In this document: positions 19,337 through 28,268 of the stretch, in pieces | How positions within the stretch are numbered: position 1 is the stretch's first letter | Layout of the letters: every line of letters begins with the position of its first letter | Assembly: GCA_022013085.1 (NCBI GenBank) | Contig: JAKLQX010000076.1 | Coordinates: 1-39,715, forward strand | DNA from: Candidatus Omnitrophota bacterium | GTDB lineage: Bacteria; Omnitrophota; Gorgyraeia; Gygaellales; Profunditerraquicolaceae | Direction: 5' to 3' | DNA length: 39,715 nt | The notes under the pieces: model-generated | Databases searched by the model: none | The model's input: only the letters and a program-made list of their open reading frames with translations | What the model was told of the DNA's origin: nothing | Made by a program: the position numbers and the translations under genes

Positions 19337-19360
19337 AAAGGGGAGAGAATCCCCTTTTTT
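19337..19360 (+). terminator. Rho-independent terminator
   Basis: AAAGGGGA-gagaa-TCCCCTTT followed by TTT. Confidence 0.75.
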
Positions 19361-19379
19361 GTTGAAGGAGGGTAGCCAG

Positions 19380-20348
19380 ATGAAGATATGGGTTAAGATA
19401 AAAGAACGGATTAAAAAAAATATTTTTACAATATTTACTCCTAAGCCTAAAAAAAATAAATTAACAACCGGGCATTTAGGGGATTCTTCATCTAAGGAAT
19501 TCTCAAGCTTTCAAGAGACGGTTGCTGTAAACACTAAATTTTCTCATCCGGAGAATATTTGTCCATCGCCAAAAATGCCGCATGATATTCCTTTTTGCTA
19601 TGACCAGGATAAGATTGTTTTGCAAGTGCGTGATCCGCATTGGGTGCATACGTATTGGGAATTAAGAAACCAGACTCTCGGAGGATTACGTATACGATTA
19701 GGTGATGAATTCGCCCGCGCAAGAAGAGTTTTAAGAGTTTATGATGTTACTAATATTATATTTAATGGATCTAACGCTAATAGTTTTTTTGATATCCAGA
19801 TCAATGACTTTGCTAACAGTTGGTATATAGATACTAATGGCCCGGGCCGCGCATTTTGCGTGGATTTAGGGTTGATGTTATTGGATGGTAGATTTATTAC
19901 AATTGTGCGTTCCAATGTTGTGCAGACTCCAACAGATAGCCCATCATGGATTACTGACGAAGAGTGGATGATTCCCGATGAGATGTTTGCCCGGCTTTAT
20001 GGTATGGGTTTTGGTTTAGGGAAAAGCTCTCCGGTTGGAGGTGCTTGGCAGGAACGTATTAAACAGGGATTATTTAGTTCAGGATTATCTTCTAGCCCTG
20101 TGAGAAAAGAGGTTAAAGAAAGAAGCTTTTGGATGAAAGTGGATTGCGAGCTAATTGTCTATGGGGCTACTGATCCTAGCGCTAAAGTAACAGTACAGGG
20201 AAAATCAATTAATTTGCGTCCCGATGGAACATTTACTCTTCGCTTTTGGTTACCCGATGGAAAGCAGTGCATACCGGTAAAGGCTGTATCTGAAGATAAA
20301 GTAGAAGAGCGCGTTATAACACCGATTGTAAATAGAGAAACCAAGTAG
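19380..20348 (+). CDS. DUF4912 domain protein
   Basis: DQDKIVLQVRDPHWVHTYWELRNQTL; start ATG 19380 after AAGGAGGG; adjacent to GH57 gene. Confidence 0.75.
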   Translation: MKIWVKIKERIKKNIFTIFTPKPKKNKLTTGHLGDSSSKEFSSFQETVAVNTKFSHPENICPSPKMPHDIPFCYDQDKIVLQVRDPHWVHTYWELRNQTLGGLRIRLGDEFARARRVLRVYDVTNIIFNGSNANSFFDIQINDFANSWYIDTNGPGRAFCVDLGLMLLDGRFITIVRSNVVQTPTDSPSWITDEEWMIPDEMFARLYGMGFGLGKSSPVGGAWQERIKQGLFSSGLSSSPVRKEVKERSFWMKVDCELIVYGATDPSAKVTVQGKSINLRPDGTFTLRFWLPDGKQCIPVKAVSEDKVEERVITPIVNRETK

Positions 20349-20349
20349 C

Positions 20350-20470
20350 TTAATGATCAATTACCAAATATCAATGTTGAATGAAATCCCAATGATTTAA
20401 TGTCCAATTGGAAATTGTGAAATTGTAAATTCATTCGTCATTAGAGCTTGGGATTTGGGATTTGAGGGGT
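20350..20470. repeat. Low-complexity AT-rich inverted-repeat intergenic element
   Basis: AAATCCCAA (20384-20392) inverted as TTGGGATTT (20448-20456, followed by another GGGATTT); central palindrome CCAATTGG (20404-20411). Confidence 0.5.
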
Positions 20471-20479
20471 AAATAAAAT

Positions 20480-22060
20480 ATGCACAAAGGATATCTTTGT
20501 TTAGTTTTACACGGCCATCTTCCTTTTGTCAGGCATCCTGAATTTGAGAGTTTTCTGGAGGAGGATTGGCTTTATGAAGCGATTACTGAGACTTATGTAC
20601 CGCTAATCTCTGTTTTCGAAGGATTAGTTAATGACGGTATTGATTTTCGTCTGACTATGACCTTAAGCCCTACGCTTATTTCTATGCTTAGCGATTCTTT
20701 ATTAGGAGAGCGCTATCTTTTGCATATTAATAAATCAATCCAGCTTAGCCAAAAGGAGATGCAGAGGACTGCTTGGCAGCATGAGTTTCGCGCTTTAGCT
20801 GAAATGTATTTTAATAAGTTCTCTTATGCCAAAGATACTTTTCTAAAATACAATCGTAATTTAGTATTGGCTTTTAAAAAGTTTCAGGATTTAGGAAAGC
20901 TTGAGATTATTACCTGTGGGGCAACGCATGGTTTTTTCCCGCTTATGGATGTTTGCCGGGATTCAGTGCGCGCACAGGTTAAAGTTGCAGCAGATCATTA
21001 TCAGGGTATTTTTGGCCGCAGGCCAGCTGGGATATGGTTACCGGAATGTGGATATCACCCTGGGCATGATGAGATATTTAAAGAAGCAGGAATACGTTTC
21101 TTTTTTACCGATTCTCACGGGGTGTTACATGGCTCACCGCGCCCTAAATATGGGGTGTTTGCTCCGGTTTATTGTAAGGGTACGGGCGTAGCTTGTTTTG
21201 GCAGGGATTTGGAATCTAGCAAGCAGGTTTGGTCTTCTATCGAGGGGTATCCTGGCGATTATAATTACCGTGAATTTTATCGCGATATTGGTTTTGATTT
21301 AGAACATGATTATATTTTGCCCTATATTCATCCAGATGGAGTGCGTATTAACACGGGGATAAAATATTACCGTATTACCGGTACGGGAAATCATAAAGAA
21401 CCATATATTCCTGATTGGGCGCGGGAGAAAGCAGCAGCTCATGCTGGAAACTTTATATTTAATCGTCAAAAACAAGCGAGTTACCTAAATGATCTTATGG
21501 GTAAGCCTCCGATCATTGTTTCGCCATATGATGCTGAACTTTTTGGGCATTGGTGGTATGAGGGGCCGATGTGGTTAGATTTTCTTTTTCGTAAAATTGC
21601 TTGCGATCAGGATGAAATTCGTTTGATTACTCCTTCGGAGTATTTGACAGAAAACCCAAGAAATCAGCTAATTTCTCCATCAATGTCTAGTTGGGGATAT
21701 AAAGGTTATTCTGAGATGTGGCTTCAGGGATCTAATGATTGGATTTATCGCCATCTGCATATAGCCTCAGGACGTATGAGCGAATTGGTAAAAACTTTTC
21801 CCAATGCCCAAGGGTTGCATAAGCGGGCGTTAAATCAGGCTTTGCGTGAGTTGCTTTTAGCACAGAGTTCAGATTGGGGTTTTATTTTAGGCACTGGTAC
21901 GCACACAAGTTATGCAATACGCCGCACCAAAGACCATATTTTACGTTTTAACCGTCTATATGAAGAGATAAAACAAAATAGCCTTGATGAAAACTGGTTG
22001 ACTGACATCGAATATAAAGATAATATTTTTGAGCAAATAGATTATCGAGTGCACCAGTAG
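20480..22060 (+). CDS. Glycoside hydrolase family 57 / DUF1957 (1,4-alpha-glucan branching enzyme-like)
   Basis: GYLCLVLHGHLPFVRHPEFESFLEEDWLYEAI; GIWLPECGYHPGHDEIFKEAGIRFFFTDSHG; SPYDAELFGHWWYEGPMWLDFLFRKI. Confidence 0.9.
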   Translation: MHKGYLCLVLHGHLPFVRHPEFESFLEEDWLYEAITETYVPLISVFEGLVNDGIDFRLTMTLSPTLISMLSDSLLGERYLLHINKSIQLSQKEMQRTAWQHEFRALAEMYFNKFSYAKDTFLKYNRNLVLAFKKFQDLGKLEIITCGATHGFFPLMDVCRDSVRAQVKVAADHYQGIFGRRPAGIWLPECGYHPGHDEIFKEAGIRFFFTDSHGVLHGSPRPKYGVFAPVYCKGTGVACFGRDLESSKQVWSSIEGYPGDYNYREFYRDIGFDLEHDYILPYIHPDGVRINTGIKYYRITGTGNHKEPYIPDWAREKAAAHAGNFIFNRQKQASYLNDLMGKPPIIVSPYDAELFGHWWYEGPMWLDFLFRKIACDQDEIRLITPSEYLTENPRNQLISPSMSSWGYKGYSEMWLQGSNDWIYRHLHIASGRMSELVKTFPNAQGLHKRALNQALRELLLAQSSDWGFILGTGTHTSYAIRRTKDHILRFNRLYEEIKQNSLDENWLTDIEYKDNIFEQIDYRVHQ

Positions 22061-22061
22061 A

Positions 22062-22793
22062 ATGTTAGCGAAAAATAATATCCCCAAACATATCGCTTTT
22101 ATAATGGATGGTAATGGACGCTGGGCCAAGGAGCGTGGCTTAGCGCGCACTGCCGGGCATCGCCAAGGTATTAAACGCGTTAAGGAGATTATCCGGGGCG
22201 CAGGAGAGCTAGGGGTAGAGGTAGTTACTTTTTTTACCTTTTCTACTGAGAACTGGGAGAGGCCAAAAAAGGAAATAGATACGCTTATGCGTTATCTCGA
22301 TAAATTCTTAGATGGCCAAATTAAAGAACTAGAGCGTAACAATATGCGTTTTCAAGTCATTGGCCAAGATGATCCGCTGCCTGGATTTATTCAGAATAAA
22401 ATTAAAAAAGCTGAAAATCGGACAAAAGATAATACAGGCTTAGTGGTTGTTTTGGCTTTAAACTATGGCAGCCGACAGGAGATTGTGGATGCTGCTAAGG
22501 GATTTGCAACGAGCGTGCTTAAAGATAACGCGTTACTAGAGCAGGTTACTTGCGAAATATTTTCCCGTTATTTTTATACTGCTGATTTGCCTGATCCGGA
22601 TTTATTAATTCGCACTAGTGGGGAGATGCGTATTAGTAATTTTATGCTTTGGCAGCTTTCATATGCGGAGTTGTATTTCTCTAACAAATATTGGCCGGAT
22701 TTTACGATTGATGAACTAAAAAAAGCTATAGGTGATTTTAAAAAAAGAGAAAGAAGATTCGGAGGAATCGATGTTAGCAAAGAGGATAATTAG
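22062..22793 (+). CDS. uppS: Undecaprenyl diphosphate synthase
   Basis: HIAFIMDGNGRWAKERGLARTAGHRQGI; FFTFSTENWERPKKEI; DPDLLIRTSGEMRISNFMLWQ. Confidence 0.97.
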   Translation: MLAKNNIPKHIAFIMDGNGRWAKERGLARTAGHRQGIKRVKEIIRGAGELGVEVVTFFTFSTENWERPKKEIDTLMRYLDKFLDGQIKELERNNMRFQVIGQDDPLPGFIQNKIKKAENRTKDNTGLVVVLALNYGSRQEIVDAAKGFATSVLKDNALLEQVTCEIFSRYFYTADLPDPDLLIRTSGEMRISNFMLWQLSYAELYFSNKYWPDFTIDELKKAIGDFKKRERRFGGIDVSKEDN

Positions 22794-23565
22794 TTCAGTT
22801 GCTTTAATAGCGATTATCTGCGCGGTTATTTTTTCTAAGTTTCTTTGTGGCTTAGTGATAATCTTGTTTATCATTGGCGGTCTTTATGAATATTTTGTAA
22901 TGCTAGAGAAAAAAGGAATAAAGATCTATAAATATTTTGGAATTGGTATGGGTGCGATTATTCCGCTTTCTATAATGTTTAGATTCGAGCCTACTAAAAA
23001 CTGGGAGCTTTTATTTATTGTTTTAGCTTTGCTATTCATTTTTCTCATGCAGTTTAAGCGTAGAAATAGCTCTGGCGTAATTGTAGATATTGCTACTACG
23101 CTTTTCGGCATACTTTATGTTTCCTGGTTTTTTAGTTTCTTAATTAAAATTAGGTATTTAGAATCGGGTTTAGCATATTTAGCGGCGTTGTTAATAATCA
23201 CGAAACTAGGCGATATTGGTGCTTACTTAGTGGGAAGCAACTTTGGCAAGCATCTTTTAATACCGAGGATTAGCCCTAATAAAACCATTGAGGGCTCTTT
23301 AGGAGGTTTAGCTTTTAGTATAGTAAGCGCGTTAGCTTGCAGTATTTTCTTAGATTTTAATTATCTGCAGCTTACTTTATTAGGCTTAGGATTAGGCATT
23401 TTGGGCCAACTCGGAGATCTTTCTGAATCGCTCTTAAAGCGTGATTGTCAGGTCAAGGATTCAGGTAATTTATTCCCGGGGATGGGTGGGGTGCTTGATG
23501 AAATTGACAGTTTGTTATTTGCTGGGCCGGTTTTTTATTTTTATCTTAGCATAATTATAAAATGA
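22771..23565 (+). CDS. cdsA: Phosphatidate cytidylyltransferase
   Basis: Multi-TM; GDIGAYLVGSNFGKHLLIPRISPNKTIEGSLGG; KDSGNLFPGMGGVLDEIDSLLFAGP; start 22771 preceded by GGAGGA. Confidence 0.93.
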   Translation: MLAKRIISSVALIAIICAVIFSKFLCGLVIILFIIGGLYEYFVMLEKKGIKIYKYFGIGMGAIIPLSIMFRFEPTKNWELLFIVLALLFIFLMQFKRRNSSGVIVDIATTLFGILYVSWFFSFLIKIRYLESGLAYLAALLIITKLGDIGAYLVGSNFGKHLLIPRISPNKTIEGSLGGLAFSIVSALACSIFLDFNYLQLTLLGLGLGILGQLGDLSESLLKRDCQVKDSGNLFPGMGGVLDEIDSLLFAGPVFYFYLSIIIK

Positions 23566-23646
23566 ACCCCGCACCTTGTTTATATTCAATTACTAAAAGG
23601 CGTAGGGTTTTAAAACTAATTAATATAATAAAAGGTGCGGGGTGAA
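23562..23646 (+). repeat. Start-codon palindromic element copy D (upstream of dxr)
   Basis: TGAA flanks at 23563-23566 and 23643-23646; 11-bp stem CCCCGCACCTT (23567-23577) / AAGGTGCGGGG (23632-23642); shares core AAGGCGTAGGGTTT with copy A. Confidence 0.87.
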
Positions 23647-24799
23647 AAATATCGCTGTTTTAGGTTCAACAGGTTCAATCGGAACCAGCACGCTTGATGT
23701 AGTGCGTAAATTTCCAAGTAATTTTCGGGTAGTCGCATTAAGCGTTAACTCTGATATTGATAGTTTGTATAAACAGATAAAAGAGTTTAAGCCTCAAAAC
23801 GTCTGTGTTAGGGACGAAAGTAAAGCTAGATTGCTTGCAAAAAAACTATCAACTTCAACTAAAGTTTATTGTGGAGACATTGGTTTAGAAGAGTTAGTAA
23901 AAGATAAGTGTATAGATCAAGTGATGTTCGCGATTAGCGGGGCAGCTGCATTGGGGCCGTTAATTAGCGCGATTAAAAGCGGCAAAGATATTGCTTTAGC
24001 GAATAAAGAAGCTTTAGTTATGGCTGGGCAAATTATTATGCGCTTGGCCGCTAAGAATAAAGTAAATATTTTACCGGTTGATAGCGAGCAGTCAGCAATT
24101 TGGCAGGCTTTATTAGGCCAAGATCACGGGAGTATCCGCTCGATTTATCTGACTGCTTCTGGTGGCCCGCTTAGGAGTGTTTCTAAAAAAAAGTTAAATT
24201 CTGTTACTATAGATAATGTGTTGCGGCATCCACGATGGAAGATGGGGAAAAAGATCTCGGTAGATTCAGCGACTTTGATGAATAAGGGGCTAGAGCTTTT
24301 AGAGGCAATGTTTTTGTTTAATGTAGGGAGAGAAAAGATTAAGGTACTTATTCATCCAGAAGCCTTAATTCATTCTATGGTTGAATTTGTTGACGCGGTG
24401 GTGATAGCGCAACTGGCTGCAACTGATATGCGTATACCAATTCAATATGCTTTGGCTTATCCTAAAAGATTAGCCAATCAGCTTCCAAGGATAAATTTTT
24501 ATTCTCTTAAAGAGATGCATTTTGCCAAACCAGATTTTAACAAATTCCCTTGTTTGGGGCTGGCTTACGAAGCAGCCAGGCAATTGGGTTCTGCGCCAGT
24601 TGTCTTAAATGCTGCTAATGAGGTCTGTGTAGAGAGTTTTCTGAAGGGGAGAATAAAATTTATGAGTATACCCAAAGTGATTGAGAAAATAATGTGTAAA
24701 CATCGTAATTTAGTCAATCCTTCCCTTAAAGGTATCATGCAGGCAGACGCTTGGGCGAGAGTTGAGGCTTATAATGTCGTTGGGAGAGGGAAAAGTTAG
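23642..24799 (+). CDS. dxr: 1-deoxy-D-xylulose 5-phosphate reductoisomerase
   Basis: IAVLGSTGSIGTSTLDVV; ALANKEALVMAG; LPVDSEQSAIWQAL; GTG start. Confidence 0.97.
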   Translation: MKNIAVLGSTGSIGTSTLDVVRKFPSNFRVVALSVNSDIDSLYKQIKEFKPQNVCVRDESKARLLAKKLSTSTKVYCGDIGLEELVKDKCIDQVMFAISGAAALGPLISAIKSGKDIALANKEALVMAGQIIMRLAAKNKVNILPVDSEQSAIWQALLGQDHGSIRSIYLTASGGPLRSVSKKKLNSVTIDNVLRHPRWKMGKKISVDSATLMNKGLELLEAMFLFNVGREKIKVLIHPEALIHSMVEFVDAVVIAQLAATDMRIPIQYALAYPKRLANQLPRINFYSLKEMHFAKPDFNKFPCLGLAYEAARQLGSAPVVLNAANEVCVESFLKGRIKFMSIPKVIEKIMCKHRNLVNPSLKGIMQADAWARVEAYNVVGRGKS

Positions 24800-25882
24800 A
24801 TGATTGCAACTTTGGTTTTTGTATTAATTCTAAGTTTACTTATTATTGTCCATGAATTTGGGCATTTTATAGCTGCACGTTGCGCAGGGGTGCGCGTGGA
24901 AAAATTTTCTTTAGGTTTTGGCCCGCAGTTGTTTAAAAAGATTATCGGGGATACAGAATATTCTTTAAGCCTTATTCCTTTAGGCGGCTATGTAAAAATG
25001 GCCGGAGATAGTTTTTCAGAATGCGTAGGCAAGCCTGATGAGTATTTTTCAAAATCACCGGGTAAAAGGTTCCAGATTATTTTCTGTGGGCCGCTTTTAA
25101 ATTATATTTTAGGATTTTTATTCTTCTGGGTTATTTTGTTTATAGGTTATCCTACATTAACTACTAAGGTTGGCGGTTTAATTGACGGTTATGGTGCGAA
25201 AGCTGCAGGTATGCAGGTAGCGGATAAAATTATAGCTATAAATGGCCAAAAGGTTGATTCTTGGGATGATTTACAGAATCAGATTCAGAAGAATAAAAAT
25301 AAGAGTTCGGTTGAGCTCTTGTTAATACGTAATGACCAAAAGTTGGAATTTAATGTAGCGCTTAAGAGTAAGGTTCTTGATAATCAGCTAGGGGAAAAGA
25401 AAACTTTAGGAATAATTGGGATTACTCCTTTTGATGAGGTTATAGAGGTAAGGCATGGATTTATTGAATCCGCATATTTTGGATTAAAGAAAACAATCGA
25501 TTTAACAATTATGACTTATAAAGGAATATGGCGATTAGCAAGCGGAAAAATGTCTATGCGTGATTCCATGACTGGGCCATTAGGTATATTTTTCATTACA
25601 TCTAAAGCCGCAAAGCTAGGATTAATTGCGGTTATGCATCTAATTGCAGTTCTAAGTGTAAGCCTGGCAGTATTTAATCTGCTTCCTCTGCCAATTTTAG
25701 ACGGGGGGCATATATTCTTTTTAGGATTAGAGAAATTTAGAAAAAAAACATTAGGTATAAAGGCAGAGCAAATAGTTAATAATATAGGAGTAAGCTTGAT
25801 GATTATGCTTGCTTTGTTTGTTACTTATAATGATATCTTAAGGCTTTATGGAGATAAAATCAGTAAATTGGCAGGAAAGTAA
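24800..25882 (+). CDS. rseP: RseP/site-2 zinc metalloprotease with PDZ domain
   Basis: IIVHEFGHFIAARCAGVRVEKFSLGFGP; PDZ region; NLLPLPILDGGHIFF. Confidence 0.95.
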   Translation: MIATLVFVLILSLLIIVHEFGHFIAARCAGVRVEKFSLGFGPQLFKKIIGDTEYSLSLIPLGGYVKMAGDSFSECVGKPDEYFSKSPGKRFQIIFCGPLLNYILGFLFFWVILFIGYPTLTTKVGGLIDGYGAKAAGMQVADKIIAINGQKVDSWDDLQNQIQKNKNKSSVELLLIRNDQKLEFNVALKSKVLDNQLGEKKTLGIIGITPFDEVIEVRHGFIESAYFGLKKTIDLTIMTYKGIWRLASGKMSMRDSMTGPLGIFFITSKAAKLGLIAVMHLIAVLSVSLAVFNLLPLPILDGGHIFFLGLEKFRKKTLGIKAEQIVNNIGVSLMIMLALFVTYNDILRLYGDKISKLAGK

Positions 25883-25883
25883 T

Positions 25884-26951
25884 ATGGAAATTAAGCGCAG
25901 AAAAAGCAAGGTTATCAAAATTGGTAAGGTATTTATTGGCGGCCTAAATGCAATAGCCATTCAATCGATGACCAAGACTAAGACTGCTGATATTGAAAAG
26001 ACAGTTAAGCAGATTAACGCGTTAGAAGACGCGGGGTGTTCAATAGTGCGTTTGGCGGTTAAGGATTTAACTGATGCAGCGGCTTTAAGTAAGATTAAGG
26101 CTAGGACGAATTTACCGTTAGTAGCGGATATCCATTTTGATTGGCGGTTAGCTATTGCTGCAGTTCGAAATGGTGCGGATAAGATAAGGCTTAATCCAGG
26201 AAATATTGATAAAGGTATACAGATAAAAGAGGTGGTCGCTATTCTAAAAGATAAAGGCGTACCACTGCGTATTGGGCTTAATTCTGGTTCAGTCAAAGAG
26301 TATGGCGGGCAACGTACTAGTATGCCGGAGAGGTTAGTGCGCTCTTGCCTGGGTTATATAAGAAAAATAGAAAAACTTAAATTTGATAATATAGTAATTT
26401 CGCTTAAAGCTTCAAATGTTTTGGATACTTTAGCAGCTTATCGTAAAATAGCCTTAGTTTGTAATTATCCTCTGCACCTTGGCGTTACTGCTGCCGGCTC
26501 TCCATATAAGGGAATAATAAAATCTAGCATTGCTTTAGGGGCTTTGCTATCAGAGGGTGTTGGTGATACAATAAGAGTGTCGCTTACGGATAATCCGTTA
26601 GAAGAGGTCAGGGCAGCAAGAAGTATTTTAGAATCTTTAGGTTTACGTAGCGGGGGAGTTCAGGTGATTAGTTGCCCTACTTGCGGCCGCTGTGAACTGG
26701 ATTTGATCAGTATTGTTAAGGATCTGGAAAGTAAATTAGAGGCTCAAGAATATAAACAATCAGCTCATCCTTTAAAGGTAGCGGTAATGGGTTGTGTGGT
26801 TAATGGCCCCGGAGAGGCGAAAGAGGCGGATATCGGGGTAGCCTTCGGTAAGAAAGAAGGGCTTTTATTCAAGAAGGGTAAGCCGGTAAAGAAGGTGGCA
26901 GCAGCAGATTGCGTCCGGGTTTTATTAGAAGAAATTAATTTAAGGAGATAA
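25884..26951 (+). CDS. ispG: 4-hydroxy-3-methylbut-2-en-1-yl diphosphate synthase
   Basis: IAIQSMTKTKTADIEKT; LVADIHFDWRLAIAA; ISCPTCGRCELDL; MGCVVNGPGEAKEADIGVA. Confidence 0.97.
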   Translation: MEIKRRKSKVIKIGKVFIGGLNAIAIQSMTKTKTADIEKTVKQINALEDAGCSIVRLAVKDLTDAAALSKIKARTNLPLVADIHFDWRLAIAAVRNGADKIRLNPGNIDKGIQIKEVVAILKDKGVPLRIGLNSGSVKEYGGQRTSMPERLVRSCLGYIRKIEKLKFDNIVISLKASNVLDTLAAYRKIALVCNYPLHLGVTAAGSPYKGIIKSSIALGALLSEGVGDTIRVSLTDNPLEEVRAARSILESLGLRSGGVQVISCPTCGRCELDLISIVKDLESKLEAQEYKQSAHPLKVAVMGCVVNGPGEAKEADIGVAFGKKEGLLFKKGKPVKKVAAADCVRVLLEEINLRR

Positions 26952-26954
26952 TAT

Positions 26955-28217
26955 ATGGCTCAACTGACGCTAAAGGGTAGGGTGCGCGAAGCTTTTATTG
27001 TTAAATACAGTAGCATTTTATTTAAAGGTGCTGCCAATAAAACTGAAGTTAGCTCGGTAGTGAGGAACATTTTGGAAGGAATTTTAAGCCAGCCGCGTAA
27101 TCCCATTAAGGAATTGGAGAGGGAGAAAATTATTAATGAATTGGTTGATGAATTTTCCGGTTTTGGCCCTATTGAGAAATTGATGATGGATCCTGATATT
27201 ACGGAAATCATGATTAATGGCACGCATAACGTATACGTAGAGAAGTACGGGAAGAAATTGAGGACTGATATTAAATTTGACAGTGATCAGCAGCTGATGT
27301 ATGTTATCCAAAAGATTTTGTTGCCTACCAGAAGAAGGGTTGATGAATCAGTTCCTTATACGGATATCTGCCTGCCGGATGGTTCGCGAGTTAATATTAT
27401 TATCCCGCCTCTGGCTTTGAATGGCCCAACCATAACTATTCGCAAATTCCTTAAAAAAATTATAAATGCTGAAGATCTTATTAATTTAGGGACACTCGAC
27501 AGAAGAATGGCGGATTTTTTAATTGCTTGTATTAAGGGTAAGGCTAATATTATATTCGCCGGCGCTACAGGTAGCGGAAAAACTACTACTGTAGGGGTGC
27601 TCTCAAGTTATATTGGAAATGACGAACGTACCATTACTATTGAGGATACGGCAGAGTTGCATCTGGCGCAGGACCACGTAGTTAGATTAGAGACTAAGAT
27701 TTCGAATATTGAAGGAAAAGGCGAGGTTACCATTAGAGATCTTTTTCTTAACACTTTGCGTATGCGGCCTCAGAGGATTATCTTAGGTGAAATTAGAAGC
27801 GCCGAGGCTTTGGATATGCTTCAGGCGATGTGCTCAGGCCACAATGGAGCGCTTTCTGTTATTCATGCGGATACCCCTGAAGATGTGATGTATCGGTTAG
27901 AAACAATGATTCTAATGTCTGGAGTTCCCCTAACTTTAGAGGCGATACACCGGCAGATTGTTTCATCTTTACATTTAGTTGTTCAGCAGGATCAGCTTGT
28001 TGATGGAACGCGTAAAATTACCCGGATTACCCAGATTAACGGCCTAAAAGACGGATGGGTGAATCTTGAGGATATTTTTTATTATGATATTGAACATGTG
28101 GATCAAGATGGCAAGGTGTCTGGCCATTTTAAAGCTACGGGGGTGGTGCCGGTATTTTATCCGATTTTTGGCAAAAGAGGAGTAGCTTTACCTAAAGAAG
28201 TTTTTAATAAGGATTAG
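26955..28217 (+). CDS. CpaF/TadA-family secretion/pilus ATPase
   Basis: IIFAGATGSGKTTTVGVLSSYI; ERTITIEDTAELHLAQDHVVRLETK; RPQRIILGEIRSAEALDMLQAMCSGHNGALSVIHADTPED. Confidence 0.92.
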   Translation: MAQLTLKGRVREAFIVKYSSILFKGAANKTEVSSVVRNILEGILSQPRNPIKELEREKIINELVDEFSGFGPIEKLMMDPDITEIMINGTHNVYVEKYGKKLRTDIKFDSDQQLMYVIQKILLPTRRRVDESVPYTDICLPDGSRVNIIIPPLALNGPTITIRKFLKKIINAEDLINLGTLDRRMADFLIACIKGKANIIFAGATGSGKTTTVGVLSSYIGNDERTITIEDTAELHLAQDHVVRLETKISNIEGKGEVTIRDLFLNTLRMRPQRIILGEIRSAEALDMLQAMCSGHNGALSVIHADTPEDVMYRLETMILMSGVPLTLEAIHRQIVSSLHLVVQQDQLVDGTRKITRITQINGLKDGWVNLEDIFYYDIEHVDQDGKVSGHFKATGVVPVFYPIFGKRGVALPKEVFNKD

Positions 28218-28268
28218 TAGTTCGATTTTTGCGCATCATCAATCTTAAGTCCTAATTGAGGGTTTGGT

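Noticed and set aside
20901-21191. Plus-strand 96-aa ORF inside the GH57 gene
   Set aside because: Alternative frame inside a strongly supported coding region.
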